Shown here piece by piece: positions 43,601 through 53,233 of a stretch of 64,000 nt of DNA. This stretch comes from Closterium sp. Naga37s-1. Taxonomy: Eukaryota > Streptophyta > Zygnematophyceae > Desmidiales > Closteriaceae. Numbering within the stretch: the stretch's first letter is position 1; the number at the start of each line of letters is the position of its first letter. The translations under genes and the position numbers were made by a program. The stretch covers positions 457,501 through 521,500 of the forward strand of contig CANJKZ010000538.1 in the NCBI GenBank assembly GCA_947471745.1, given 5' to 3'. The notes below the pieces were generated by a model. The model had not been told where the DNA came from, did no database searches, and worked only from the letters and a program-made list of their open reading frames with translations.

Positions 43601-44334
43601 AGCCGACTGAGCGCGTGAGCCGCTTTAACACAGGGAAGTAGAACCAGATACGAGTCGACCGGTACGTAGTTCAGGATTCGCCCGCCGACTGCATGGACGT
43701 CCTTAAATAGCCGGTCCCTGACACCTTCTCTGCTACTCTGAGAGTCTTCGTCGGTGAACTGAACGAGAACGTGCAATGCGCGGAGAGCACGGATGGATTC
43801 AGTCGAACGGAGTGGTATCCGGTCCCCGTCCTCCCTGACTCTGTTCCGATGGCCTTCTGGAGAACGCGAGGTCGCATCCCCAACCGACGATTCTGGTTCG
43901 CCATTGTCGCAGCCGGAAAATTCGAGCAAAGCGGACTTCGGAAGTCCATGTAAGCTGGAAAGTGGGAAACACAAGGCGAAATTGTCAATGCCAGTGAGAA
44001 CGGCTTGAGCTGGCTACTAGATATTCCTCCCCTGATCAAATCCCAGATTTCACCAATTTCACCTCAAAAGCAAGCAGAAGGAGAAGTGTGTGAAGAGGAC
44101 TCACCAATTTCCACCAAGTTCCCAAACAGGGCAAGTGGAAAAAGGGTCTGCGAGACTTTTGCAATTCGTTTACCAGGTTTCGCTGTTTCCAGAGTCGCAG
44201 ACCCGCACGCGAGTGTCGATGGATTGGCTCGCGAGCACAATCGGTCGTCGCAGACTTTCTGAGAACGCCAAGGAAACAAGAGTTGCGACGACACAGACCA
44301 CGAGCAAAAACGACCTCCTACTCGCGAGAGTCAT
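27857..44334 (-). CDS. Giant secreted/membrane-anchored subtilisin-like protease with Ig-like repeats
   Basis: Nineteen exons, about 2,800 aa: 44174-44334, 43529-43954, 42535-43374, 41698-42012, 41430-41538, 41190-41244, 40643-40989, 39998-40112, 39658-39874, 39210-39324, 35743-35805, 35453-35550, 35183-35267, 34797-35019, 34544-34694, 33791-33995, 30435-33362, 28344-30098, 27857-28056. Signal peptide (FLLVVCVVATLVSLAFS), propeptide-like HVLVQFTDED, then a peptidase S8 domain: Asp in GIGDSGID, His in GHGTHVAG, oxyanion Asn in VVAAGN, a PA-type insert (NAQAAGAAAAVIVAND), Ser in GTSMATP, and a KP-43-like jelly-roll (LVNNLDLAVTSPTG). About seven repeats with CTSPV, DGxYxFxVRAxDxAGN and VDTxPP follow, then a membrane helix (VIALAVSLGVGALVVAVGLAVVF) and a short basic tail. 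All junctions are in phase except 39998/39874, which I could not resolve. Confidence 0.85.
33435..33500 (-). repeat. Shadow copy of protease exon 17 start
   Basis: The acceptor and first 35 or so bases of exon 17 (reverse of 33318-33370) recur at 33440-33492 almost without change. Both have CCATCCAG|ATGTGCAAGCGG in the coding direction, so two alternative acceptors lie 122 bases apart. Confidence 0.85.
34044..34285 (-). repeat. 19-bp intronic minisatellite
   Basis: About 13 units of CGGCATGGGGGCAGATGGG (plus strand), with a shift to GGTGGCATTGGGGCAGAT variants toward the right. It lies in the intron between exons 15 and 16 of the protease, next to the acceptor. Confidence 0.95.
34345..34443 (-). 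repeat. Shadow copy of protease exon 15 end with donor
   Basis: Read on the minus strand it encodes LVNNLDLSVTAPTGHTFFGN and DARNTVEQ followed by CAG|GT, matching exon 15 (34544-34694) with a few changes. It sits about 200 bases downstream in the intron, separated by a CAGCAC microsatellite. Confidence 0.9.
35874..38900 (-). repeat. 13-bp minisatellite filling an intron, about 233 copies
   Basis: The unit is GGTGGGACTGATA on the plus strand. Spacing stays exactly 13 bp over at least 231 units (35881 to 38884 is 3003 bases). Units differ mainly at the ATA position (AAA, ACA, AGA, ATC) and by occasional GGGGCTG. The variant pattern shows longer duplications: blocks 728 bp apart share the same variant order. 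It lies in the 3.4-kb intron between protease exons 10 and 11. The minus strand has almost no stops in any frame, producing long spurious proline-rich open frames. Confidence 0.98.
39056..39146 (-). repeat. Shadow copy of protease exon 10
   Basis: It encodes MARFSSWGPTPDGRIKPDIS in the minus direction, a near copy of the exon 10 end at 39210-39280. At the matching donor position it has CCAGGGCTAA instead of CCAG|GTAATG, so the copy lacks a usable donor there. It borders the 13-bp array. Confidence 0.9.
39335..39640 (-). repeat. 10-bp intronic minisatellite
   Basis: About 30 units of GTGAAGGCAG with GTGAAGGCAT and GTGACGGCAG variants, filling most of the intron between protease exons 9 and 10 directly next to the exon 10 acceptor. 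Confidence 0.95.
40164..40430 (-). repeat. 95-bp tandem triplicate with palindrome
   Basis: TATGTGAAGGAGGGATGAGC starts units at 40164, 40259 and 40354. The first two each hold a perfect 20-bp palindrome around AAGTCGACTT (40219-40238, 40314-40333); the third lacks it. Located in the intron between protease exons 7 and 8. Confidence 0.9.
41070..41135 (-). repeat. Shadow copy of protease exon 7 start
   Basis: In the minus direction it reads VSISSPALPKNCLTVGATL, matching exon 7 (high end 40989) at all but one residue, with the same CCCAG acceptor context. It lies in the upstream intron. Confidence 0.9.
42050..42354 (-). repeat. Two shadow copies of protease exon 4 start (catalytic His exon)
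   Basis: Two copies (about 42064-42198 and 42245-42354) of the first part of exon 4 (41880-42012) lie upstream in the intron. The acceptor, CFFRDD-type start and VVQYRV(V)NGDTVDE segment are recognisable in both, and the copy at 42064-42095 also holds the HGTHVAG motif. With the true exon this makes three tandem copies. Confidence 0.9.
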
Positions 44335-44677
44335 TGCGGAACCGTAAGCGAGCTTCACGAAATGACGGACGACAGAAAGAATTAGCGCCAACTTCACCTG
44401 GAGTAAATCGCCAGCCTATGGATGTGCTCTTGGCATCAACGATTCACGTGGCGAAAATCGCTTCAGCTGAATGCCGCTTGGAGTCGTCGAATGTCCAAGA
44501 GTATTTCTCGTAACGCGTCTTTTCCAATTCCAGCCCTGAGAATAAGCATTTATGAAGCACGCTAAAAATTGTACTATGAGGAAAGGGTCATGTTATGCAA
44601 AACTACATAGTGGGTTAGTGACTAATCAAGGCAGTTAATCAGACCCTCATCTATTAGCTACAGCAATTAATCTCACT

Positions 44678-47600
44678 CTACCACATAGCTCCTCTCAACA
44701 CCACTGCATCTTTCCCCTGTGCCTCGGCAATAACTTCCAATAGCCATTTTTTTAACAGCTCCAGCCGTCGGGGTCCTACCACCACCCTCACACCCTTCCT
44801 CTTCACTCCCAGACAGCGCCTAAACTCCTTCCTGTGCCTCCTCGCGCCCTTCACCTTTTCCTCTTCTTCTCGCTCCCCATTCCGGCGGCGCTTCCAAGGC
44901 AGCTCCTTTTCTGTCTTCTTCTGCATGTTCTTGAATGCAGGCTTGACTACCTCCACGTCCACTGGCCTTTCCTGCCGTCCGTCCTTCTGTTCCTTCTGCA
45001 TCTGCTGCTTCTCCTGCTGCGGCTGCACTTGCTGCTGCTCCTGCACATCTTGTAACACCCTGCCTCTTTTTTCAATCTGACGCATGCCGTCCCCACCTTT
45101 CCTGGTTGCACTCTGCGCCAGCAGCACCCGAATCAGCCCACTGCTCCTGCACTCCCGCAACTCCCCAAGAATGCTGCCGCCAATGCTTCTGCTGCCAGTG
45201 TGAACGTTGATGATGCTGCCGTTGCTCACACTGTTCCCACCAATGCTGCTGCTGCTGCTGCTGCTACTTCCGCTTATGCTGTTACTGTCAGCATTCCCTG
45301 CTGTCTCTCCAGCCACTGCTGCCACAGACTCTGAATATGCAACTTCAATAGCACTTCGACCACCACTGATTGCATTACAGCTGGGGCTCAAATGGCCTGC
45401 AGAATCAACAGCAGCCATCCCAATAGCAGCAGCAGAGGTCCCAAGGTTATTCGTCATACTGCCCCCACCACCCAAAACCACAGCCGCAGCAGAAGCAGCA
45501 GCAACTGCAGCAGCAGCAGCAGCCGCAGCAACAGCATCAGCTGTGCTCACCCCTCCTCTTACTCCCAGCCGCGCCGAACCTCCGGCCGAGCCCAGCGATG
45601 CGGATCGGCCGAGGATGGTCCGGGGAGGGGTGGCAGCGGGTGACAGGGAGGAGTCGATAGCAGTGGAGGAGGGAGAGGAGGAGTAAGGCGGTTGGGAGTG
45701 GGAGTGCTTATGATTGGCTCCCCGGATCACAGCTGAGGTGAGGCGACGGCGTGGGTTGATGCTAGTGGTGGTGGTGGTGGAGGCGGCAGTGGTGGTGGCA
45801 GTGGTAGTGCCGGTGCTGGTGGTAGCGATTGTGGCAGCAGGAGGCGTGTTGCTGGGGTTGTTTGACTTGATCTTGATAGCAGACGGAGGGGACGGCTTGG
45901 GGAGGCGAGCAGGAGAGTCGGTGGAAGGGCCACTCTTGCCAACAGTCATTCCTGGCCCAACGGGCTTGTCTTGATTGGTTCCAGTAGCTGTTCCTGTGCA
46001 CATGGCTGCAACCATACTTGGTTCATTTTCATTACTCTGCGCGTCGTCGTGAATAGCCGCGCTCAGGTCCCATTGCCGGAGCACATCGTCCAGCCTCACT
46101 CCTCGGTGAAACGGGTCGCTCAAAAACGAGTCACTGTCGCTGCCGCTTCCGGCAGCAGCAGCAGCGCCTTCATCTTCCGGTGCAGCAGCAGTAGCAGCAA
46201 GGGTGCTGCGAGTCACAGTAGCGTTACCAATATCCGCAGCAACTGTAGCAGCAGTTGCAGCTACACCCACCTCAGTGCCCTCCTTACCCTCCTCTATAGC
46301 CGACAGACCCCCTGCAATCACCTCACCCTCACCACCACTCACTCTTTTCTCGAACGAGAGAGTGAGGGGGGGTGGAGGAGGACAAAGGGACGGAGTGCAG
46401 TCCAGGAGAGAGGACGGATCGAGGGGGGAGCAGGGGAGGGAGTGTGTGGTGGGGTGGGGGGGATGGAAGGAGAACACGAGGTCAGGGGAGCAAGAGGAGT
46501 CGGTGGAGGAGAGCTGGTCGAACCGGGGCTGAAAGAACCCATCGAATGGGAAGTAGTCTTGTGCTGTGGCACGCGGTTGGGCTTCAGGCTGCTCAGCAGC
46601 AGCAGCAGCAGCAGCAGCATCAGCATCATCACCATTAGCAGCAGCAGCAGCCGCTGCAGTAGCACGGCTGTCGCCGCTGTCGCCGCTGCCACTGCTGTTG
46701 CTGCCGCTGCAGCGGATCGTGCTGCCAGTGCTGGTGCCACCGTTCCCAGCACCATCACTGCTCCCACTGCTGCTCGTGCTGGTGCTGTCGCTGGTGAGGG
46801 CATCAGTGGGGACCCACCATTGCCGCTGCCACTGACCGCTACTCCCGCTCTTCACCAACCCATCCTCGCCCTCCTCGCCCTCCCCTTCCTCCCCTTCCTC
46901 CCCTCCCTCCCGCTCGCCCATACCACCGTAACACTCTTTCCGCTTCTCACTGCTCCCACTGCTTGGCCTCCTCCCCCTTTTCCCCGTCTTCCCCCTCTTG
47001 CTTCTCTTCTCCTTCGTCCCCTTCCCCGTCCTCTCCATATCGTCACCACTACCCTCACCCGACTCACTGCTGCTGCTGCTGCATTTGATGCTAATCACGT
47101 CATCGTTATAAAACGGGTTCCAGAGTTCCACCATACTGCATGTCTCGCTCGCCTCCCTATCTCTCGCCTCCCTTGTTTCTCCTCCGCTAATCGTGCTCCC
47201 CCCACACGCCCTTGTGCTTAACACCTTTCCGCCTCCGCCTATCCCCTGTCTGACATCTCTCCAGCGGGGCTCCGCTGCGCGCTCTCCGCCACCGCCTTCC
47301 CCCTCCTCGCCGCATTCCGCGTTGCCCGCCTGCTCTGTCCGCCCTTCTCCTTCCCCTCGCTCCGCTTGCTCGCTTGCTGCCACGTCACCGGGCACGTCCG
47401 CGCAAGCATCTCTTGTAGCCGCACTTGCGCCATCCCCCGCACTTGCGCCGTCCCCCGCACTTGCGCCGTCCCCCGCACTTGCGCTGCCCTCCCCAGTTGC
47501 GCCGTTCCCCGCGCCCGTCGCCGCCGCCCTCTCCTGAAGCGCCGCATCGGGTTCTACAATAGCCACAGACGCTGGCGGCCTTTTCGAAAATGCTGCCGAC

Positions 47601-48637
47601 CGACCGGAGCCGCCGTCGCCGCCTGCCATCCTGCCGGCCGCGGAATCGCGCAGCCGTCCGTTGCCGTCCAAACTCCGCGATTGCCGCCGTTCCACGTCCA
47701 CCAGCGCGCGACCCGCGCCGCCTTCCCACGGGGACCTCGCGCCGTCGTGTTGATTGCGAAGACGCACGGAAGATACTCCGCTGTCCGCGTCGCTTGCCGT
47801 GATGGACGCCGCATCCGCCGCCGGGGCGCCATCGCCGGTCCACCAGCTCCGCCCTGCAGTCACAGAGGAGTCGTTTTCGTCGCCGAAAATCGTCGCATGG
47901 TTGCCGCCAGCCCTTCCGCCTATCCGCCGTCCGCGCGGACTCTGCGACCGGCAAGTGCGCGGACTAATTCCGCTGGCTGATCCGCCGCCTTCCGCCCTCC
48001 GCGCCAATCCCCCTGCGGCGACAATTTTCGCCGCCCGCGCGGACTCCGCGGAGTCCCCTTCCTCCTCCGCAAGAAGGCCGCTGCAGTTCGGAGGAAGGCT
48101 CCGCGCCCTCCTTGCTCCCCGCGTCCCCCGCCCCTCGCGCTGCCTCAGCGAACCATGAATAGCCTCTCTAGGCGCTTCGACTCCTCTATAAGAAACATCG
48201 TTTCTGTGTAGCATCGGTATCTCCGACCTGTCTGGACTTGTCTGTGCGTTCCGCTCCGCAAAAGCGCTTTCCATTCCCAAGGACATTGCGTTTCGCCCTC
48301 CCTCAGGCGCTTTTTCCTCTCCTAGACTGTTTTCGGCCCCTAGCGCCTGTCGTGTCACTTCCGCGAAAAGCGCACGATTTTCGCCACCGTCTGTGTTACA
48401 CGTCTGATCTCGCCCGTCCCTGTCATCAGCCACGTCATCATCGTCCGGGAACATGACATCCCGGTCCCAGTCCACGTCATCGACGCACGGCACACCGCAC
48501 AGGTATCGGCGGTAGCGCGGAGTCCGCGGGCTTCCGATTCCGCAGGTGGGCGGAAAGCTTTGGGAACATCGCGACGGGCCTCGTCCGAAAAACGGGGAAA
48601 CTGGACGGTGGGAGGTTTGCTCCTGCTGCTGCGGCTG

Positions 48638-48692
<55 letters not shown>

Positions 48693-48859
48693 TTCACGCG
48701 GTGACTAAACGGACCGCGGCAAGTGACGGTGTGACCCCTCGCCGGAGAAGCCGGCGCCGATTGCGGGCGAAGAACGGGGGTAGCTCGCTCTGATCGAGGC
48801 ACACGCTCTTGGCGAGGCCCTTTTCGAATCGGCGATCCCAAGGTGAATCTAGCGAGCAT
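44678..48859 (-). CDS. Large low-complexity protein with polyglutamine; family unknown
   Basis: It is a single uninterrupted frame of 1393 aa from ATG 48859; I do not recognise it. The N-terminus is basic and Pro/Ser-rich, followed near residue 57 by a Gln tract of about 17 encoded by CAG repeats. Then come an acidic Asp stretch (VMFPDDDDVADD), long Ala/Gly/Ser/Thr-rich regions with a short repeat (GDGAS four times), and poly-Ser and poly-Ala runs. The last 120 residues are strongly basic and look more ordered (KELPWKRRRNGERE, RRLELLKKWLLEVIAEAQ). Basic clusters suggest a nuclear protein, as inference only. A continuous frame of this length through such sequence argues that it is coding. Confidence 0.6.
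48640..48692 (-). repeat. CAG/CTG trinucleotide run encoding polyGln
   Basis: About 17 CTG units on the plus strand, read as Gln codons in the minus-strand gene. One CTC interruption separates a shorter run at 48626-48638. Such a run is prone to length variation. Confidence 0.9.
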
Positions 48860-50700
48860 CTCTAACGTTGTGCTGGTGCTATTAGCGGGGGGAGGCGTGA
48901 TCGTGGAATCGAGGTTAGCAGTAGTAGCAGCAGAGAACTCGTTAGGGAGACTCGAGGGGATGGAATAATCAGGAGCGTTGCGACAATCGCTAGCCGTTCG
49001 TCGCAGACTTCGTCGTCGCTGGCGATCGTGCGATTCTCCACCGAAGTGATGCCGCCGAGCGAATATACCCTGGAGTTCGATAAATGCGTAGGGGCAGGAA
49101 ATTAAAGAATTAAACCGCGAGTCGCCATGGTCAGGTTAAGTGACGGCAACCCACTGACAAGAAACGGGTCTCTTGCGCTGAAGTATTTACAGGCCCTTGA
49201 CTTTCTTGACGTCACCGTCATGACGTTTATGCAGTGATCCAAGGCTAAAATCGGTAGAAGCGACTTCACCGTTTCAAATTAATTGGATAAAAGCTGTCCT
49301 TCAAATTGATATTAAGTGGTTTTAGCAGCAGTTGGAATGAGCGACCTACCTGCAGTTTCTGAAGGGCTTCCATCACGCGCCTTTACTCCGCCGTGCTCCT
49401 TATTCCCCCTTTTACTCTGCTGCCAAACAGCCTTTCTACAGACAGTTATTTCCAGTGTAGTGTTGTGAGAAGAACGCATACAGCTCTCTAATTTAATAAA
49501 ACTTATCGCCGGCGAGCTATCTAGCTATAGCACAGCGGGTTCTGCACTTAGTTTGAAGGGAGTGCAATGACAATTGCTGGTATACGCACACATGACGGAG
49601 CAAGAATAGGTGGTTTGAACAAGGCGCAGCATCAACGGTATGCAGAGTTACACTCTCCAGTTTCGCCTGACTATGCGCTAATTGAGTCGCGCGGGTGAAA
49701 GAAAGAATAACACCATTTTGGTTGGACGCTAGAATTAGACGCGAAACCCCCCGCTTGGCCTGGAAACTGCCTAGTCAACTACACCAGGATGGCAAGGGAG
49801 CGAGCACGGATATACGCAGGCGAAACCGCCATTCTGGAATCTGGGGTGGAAAGGCAGACGACAACAGCCAAGATTTTCTGCTCACATACCAAAGCATGGC
49901 CGATGGATTTACAGCAAGGATAACCAGAAGCAACAGCAACGGTCAGGATGCACAGTGAGCGAGTTTCGCTCTGGCGGGCCCAGCCAGCTGGTGCAGCAAG
50001 CGTGGCTTTGAATTAAACGAGTTCAAATGAAGACCTCTAGGGTGCTACTGTAGCAGAAATCCACTCATCATCATCGGACACGCCGAATTGAGATTACAGT
50101 AGCAAGCGGTGAGCTTCAGCTTGAGGCGAGAAAAATCGAGGGCACCTCGGAAATGCCTGCCTGTTGATGCTGGGAGTGGAACAGTTGAATATCCATCACA
50201 ATTTCAAAACCACTGCGCGGGAAAGAGGGGCGCAACGGGGATTGACGATTGTGGGAAGGGGAGAGTCAATGCGGACGGCTTTGGAGCCTGAGGCAGCCCT
50301 TTGGACTTCTTTGGGAATACGAGAGCGTGTACGGTGGGGTCAGTTTCGAGGTATTTTCATGCGGTAAAGCACGAAAACCGCTTCTGCCCTTTCCACCCAG
50401 CCTCTAACCTCGCGCGACCCGAGCAACGGGTTGCTCCGTGCCGTGCAGGCTGGTTGATGCTGCCTGCTTTGTTTCTGACATGACACGATTTCTCCCCATC
50501 GTCGCACCCACTTGTTTTGCCGACGACCATTTTCGACAAGTGGGCGGGCGAGCATCTATCATCTACAAGATGATCTGTCTCTCTGTGGTGGCTTTTGTAG
50601 AGAATGGCGGCTGTGGTGTGGGTGGGGCGAGGTGTCGCCCGGGGCGGTGGGGTGGTCTTTGACTCATTGCATGCCTAGTGCCAAATTCTGGAATCGTCGA

Positions 50701-50862
50701 TACACATAGCCCGCGCCATTTTCACACCCCCCTTTTTCACACCCCCTTGTCGTCACCTGGGCCAGGGTCCCTGGTTTTGGGGCAGGGTGCAGACGTGGTC
50801 AGTGAATAGGACAAGCGGGCAACCCACTTCGGGGGGTGTGAAATTGGCGCGGGCTAGGTGTA
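50701..50862. mobile_element. Probable MITE with 32-bp terminal inverted repeats
   Basis: TACACATAGCCCGCGCCATT... at the left end and the reverse complement of the right end (TACACCTAGCCCGCGCCAAT...) agree at about 30 of 32 positions, up to CACACCCCCC. The element is 162 bp, non-coding, and may be flanked by a TA target duplication, as in Tc1/mariner-type MITEs. No second copy is in the window. Confidence 0.75.
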
Positions 50863-51072
50863 ACAGTGTGGACGACAACAGTGTTGTCGGCTTTCGTTCC
50901 CAGTGGGTAGGTGCAAATATCACGTGGCTGTTTCAGCCATGTTATTTTGTTTCAGGTCACCCTGTTTGCTTATGGCGAATTAAACTACTAGTTGTGGTGT
51001 GACAAGGATTGCCGGGGTGTTATCATCTTGTGTACTGGGAACTGTTCGGACGCAATGCGGAAATGAACTCCA

Positions 51073-51160
51073 GAAAGAACGCGAGAACATAAGAACGCGA
51101 GTAGAGAACGCGAGAACATAAGAACGCGAGTAGAGAACGCGAGTAGAGAACGCGAGAACT
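51073..51160. repeat. AGAACGCGAG-type minisatellite
   Basis: Seven or so units of GAACGCGAG(A/T)-, alternating with ACATAA or TAGA spacers. Confidence 0.8.
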
Positions 51161-51369
51161 GTTCATATCTCTTTGACGCACAGGGTATGTGTGCAACGTA
51201 AAGCCCGTCGACATACACTGCACCCCTGTGGCCCCCGTGCACTGGTTTTGGAAGTTCCACCGTTCAGAAACTATTTGTACCACGAATTCACCACGGCTTT
51301 CGTGCACGGTTTGGCACGGCCCGGCACGCACCGGCGAGCCCGCAGAGCCGTGGTGCACACTGGTGCAAA

Positions 51370-51870
51370 GTTTTTAGGACGTGGTACAGATCGGGCGATC
51401 TTAGCCACAGATTGTCCGATCGGGTCGGGTCGGATCAGATTGCATGAGATTGCCCCAATCTTAGGCAATCTGTCGATTGCGTCCCGAGCCGCGCGATCAG
51501 ACGATGAATTTCGGGGAAGTAAATGATAATCAGCCGCGAGGGCTCTGCGCAATTCACTCGTTCCTTCCCTACAGAGTTGGCGACACCTGGCGAAATTTTG
51601 AATCGCGCAATTACAACGTAGCCCCTTTTGGGGGGCAGGCGCGTCTGGTAAGTCTGATGTCGCGATATCCAATGGTGCTGTTAAAATTTTCGGCAGGGAT
51701 GGTTACCGCTCGCAACTGTCGCCAAACCCCACGATCTGAGGCAATCTGTCGATTGCAATCGATCGCAAGAGATTGCGTCAGATCGAGACGATCGATCGCA
51801 ATCGATCGGATTTCCGATCGCAATCGACAGATTGCCCCCGATTGCATGCGATTGCCTCAAAATACCCCTG
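51370..51870. repeat. GATTGC/GCAATC-rich block
   Basis: AGGCAATCTGTCGATTGC occurs at 51463 and again near 51743, and the inverted form CGACAGATTGCC near 51825. Between 51743 and 51860 almost every 10 bases contain GATTGC, CAATCG or GATCGATCG. Self-complementary and unlike its flanks; class unknown. Confidence 0.55.
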
Positions 51871-52199
51871 CGGCTTCTTAGAAATGGTGGATTGCTCCAA
51901 TCTGATGCAATCGCACTCAGATCGGGCCGATCTGCACCGCGTCCTTATGAATGTTGGAACCTTCAAAACCCGGTGAACTTCGGCATGCCGGGCAGGGCCT
52001 ATGTCATCAGGGCACTTACCCTGTTTTGACTGAAATTATAGGGTAATCTTTGGGCAATTCCTGTTTTACACAAGGTAGTTTTGCGACCAGCCCGTAAAAC
52101 TGAAGGGCTTTTTACGAGGTCGCTCGGATCCCTCCGGGATGTGTTCGAGGGGACCCGGTAGGTTTATCAGCACATATTCTCCCCGACCTTTCTTCGCAT

Positions 52200-52490
52200 C
52201 CCCCTCCCGCTAAGTCCTCGAAGTCTCTCTCCCCTCCCCCTCTTGAACCGCTTCTCCATTTCCAAAGAATTGTTCAAGTCTACATAAGTCTCTCTCCCAC
52301 CTCTCTAAAGCTGCTCCTTCATCTCCCAATATATTTTTCTAAGTCCACAAAAAGTCTCTCTCCCACCCCTCTAGAGCGGCTCCTTCATCTCCGAAGGATT
52401 TGTTGAAGTCTCTCTCCCACCCCTCTAGAGTTGCTGCTTCATCTCCCACTATATTTTTCTAAGTCCACAAAAATCCCCTCTCCCACCCCT
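52200..52490. repeat. Tandem repeat of about 65 bp, four to five copies
   Basis: The unit AAGTCTCTCTCCCACCCCTC, TAGAGCGGCTCCTTCATCTCC, then either GAAGGATTTGTT or CAATATATTTTTCTAAGTCC recurs from 52215 to 52490 with variation. Confidence 0.8.
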
Positions 52491-53233
52491 GATGAGCTGT
52501 CTCTTGTGAGTTTCTCGGTCGTTCCCCCAATTCCGCGAAATTCTGGTTGTGCATGTTTTCAGGCCTTTTCTCGCTCGAACCCGGATTCGTGAAGGCTTTT
52601 TTTCCGCTGGCTCGGATTTTACAGGGTCTTTTTCACAGGCGCCCGGATCGTCCGAGCTAGCAAAAATCCTAGCAATAGCCCTGATGCCGGGACGTTCCAC
52701 ACCACGTCCTTCCTTTCCGCCCGTTGACAATGCCTGCAATATCCTGCCTGCTCTACAGTTCACCTGGTACTGTAGCCATTGACGAGTTCAGAACCCCTGG
52801 TAGCCATTTCTAAACGCGGGCAGGGAACGAACTTCTCATTCAGTTGCATTTTGAGATATCTTGGGACAAATCACCTTGTCGTGGAATCAACGCCTTGTTC
52901 TACAGTACATTCTTAGGCATCAAGAAAGACCACAATACTGTAGCCAGCGTGATAATGGAGGTCCAGACAACACATCTCAACGTGCGCTAACTGTAGTGCA
53001 CGTAGCAACGGGTGTGACCAAAGTTTTATTTACCGAGACTTCCCGCCATTCAAATGGCCGACTCCAACAACCTTTATGTAACCACGTGGAACTGTACTGC
53101 GTAGCATGTGGCTGTTTGCATTCGCTTGGGTTTGAGGAAGCCGATTTTGAGCAACTCAGTTGAACAATTAACGCTACTGATGTCTACACAGAGGTTTTGC
53201 AGCCACATATAACTAGACATACTCTTACATTAC
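52491..53233. other. Intergenic; 3' flank of SEC15
   Basis: No gene is supported. On the minus strand an AATAAA lies at 53035-53040, about 195 bases after the SEC15 stop codon, a plausible polyadenylation signal. Confidence 0.45.

Larger units (their letters stand above)
48860..52160. other. Intergenic, no convincing gene
   Basis: Open frames are short and without family features. The first few hundred bases probably hold the promoter of the minus-strand gene ending at 48859. It contains a probable MITE (50701-50862), a small AGAACGCGAG tandem array (51073-51160) and a GATTGC/CAATCG-rich block (51370-51870). Confidence 0.55.

Noticed and set aside
44005-44347. Plus-strand frames overlapping the protease first exon
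   Set aside because: They are antisense to a convincing signal-peptide exon that splices in phase to exon 2.
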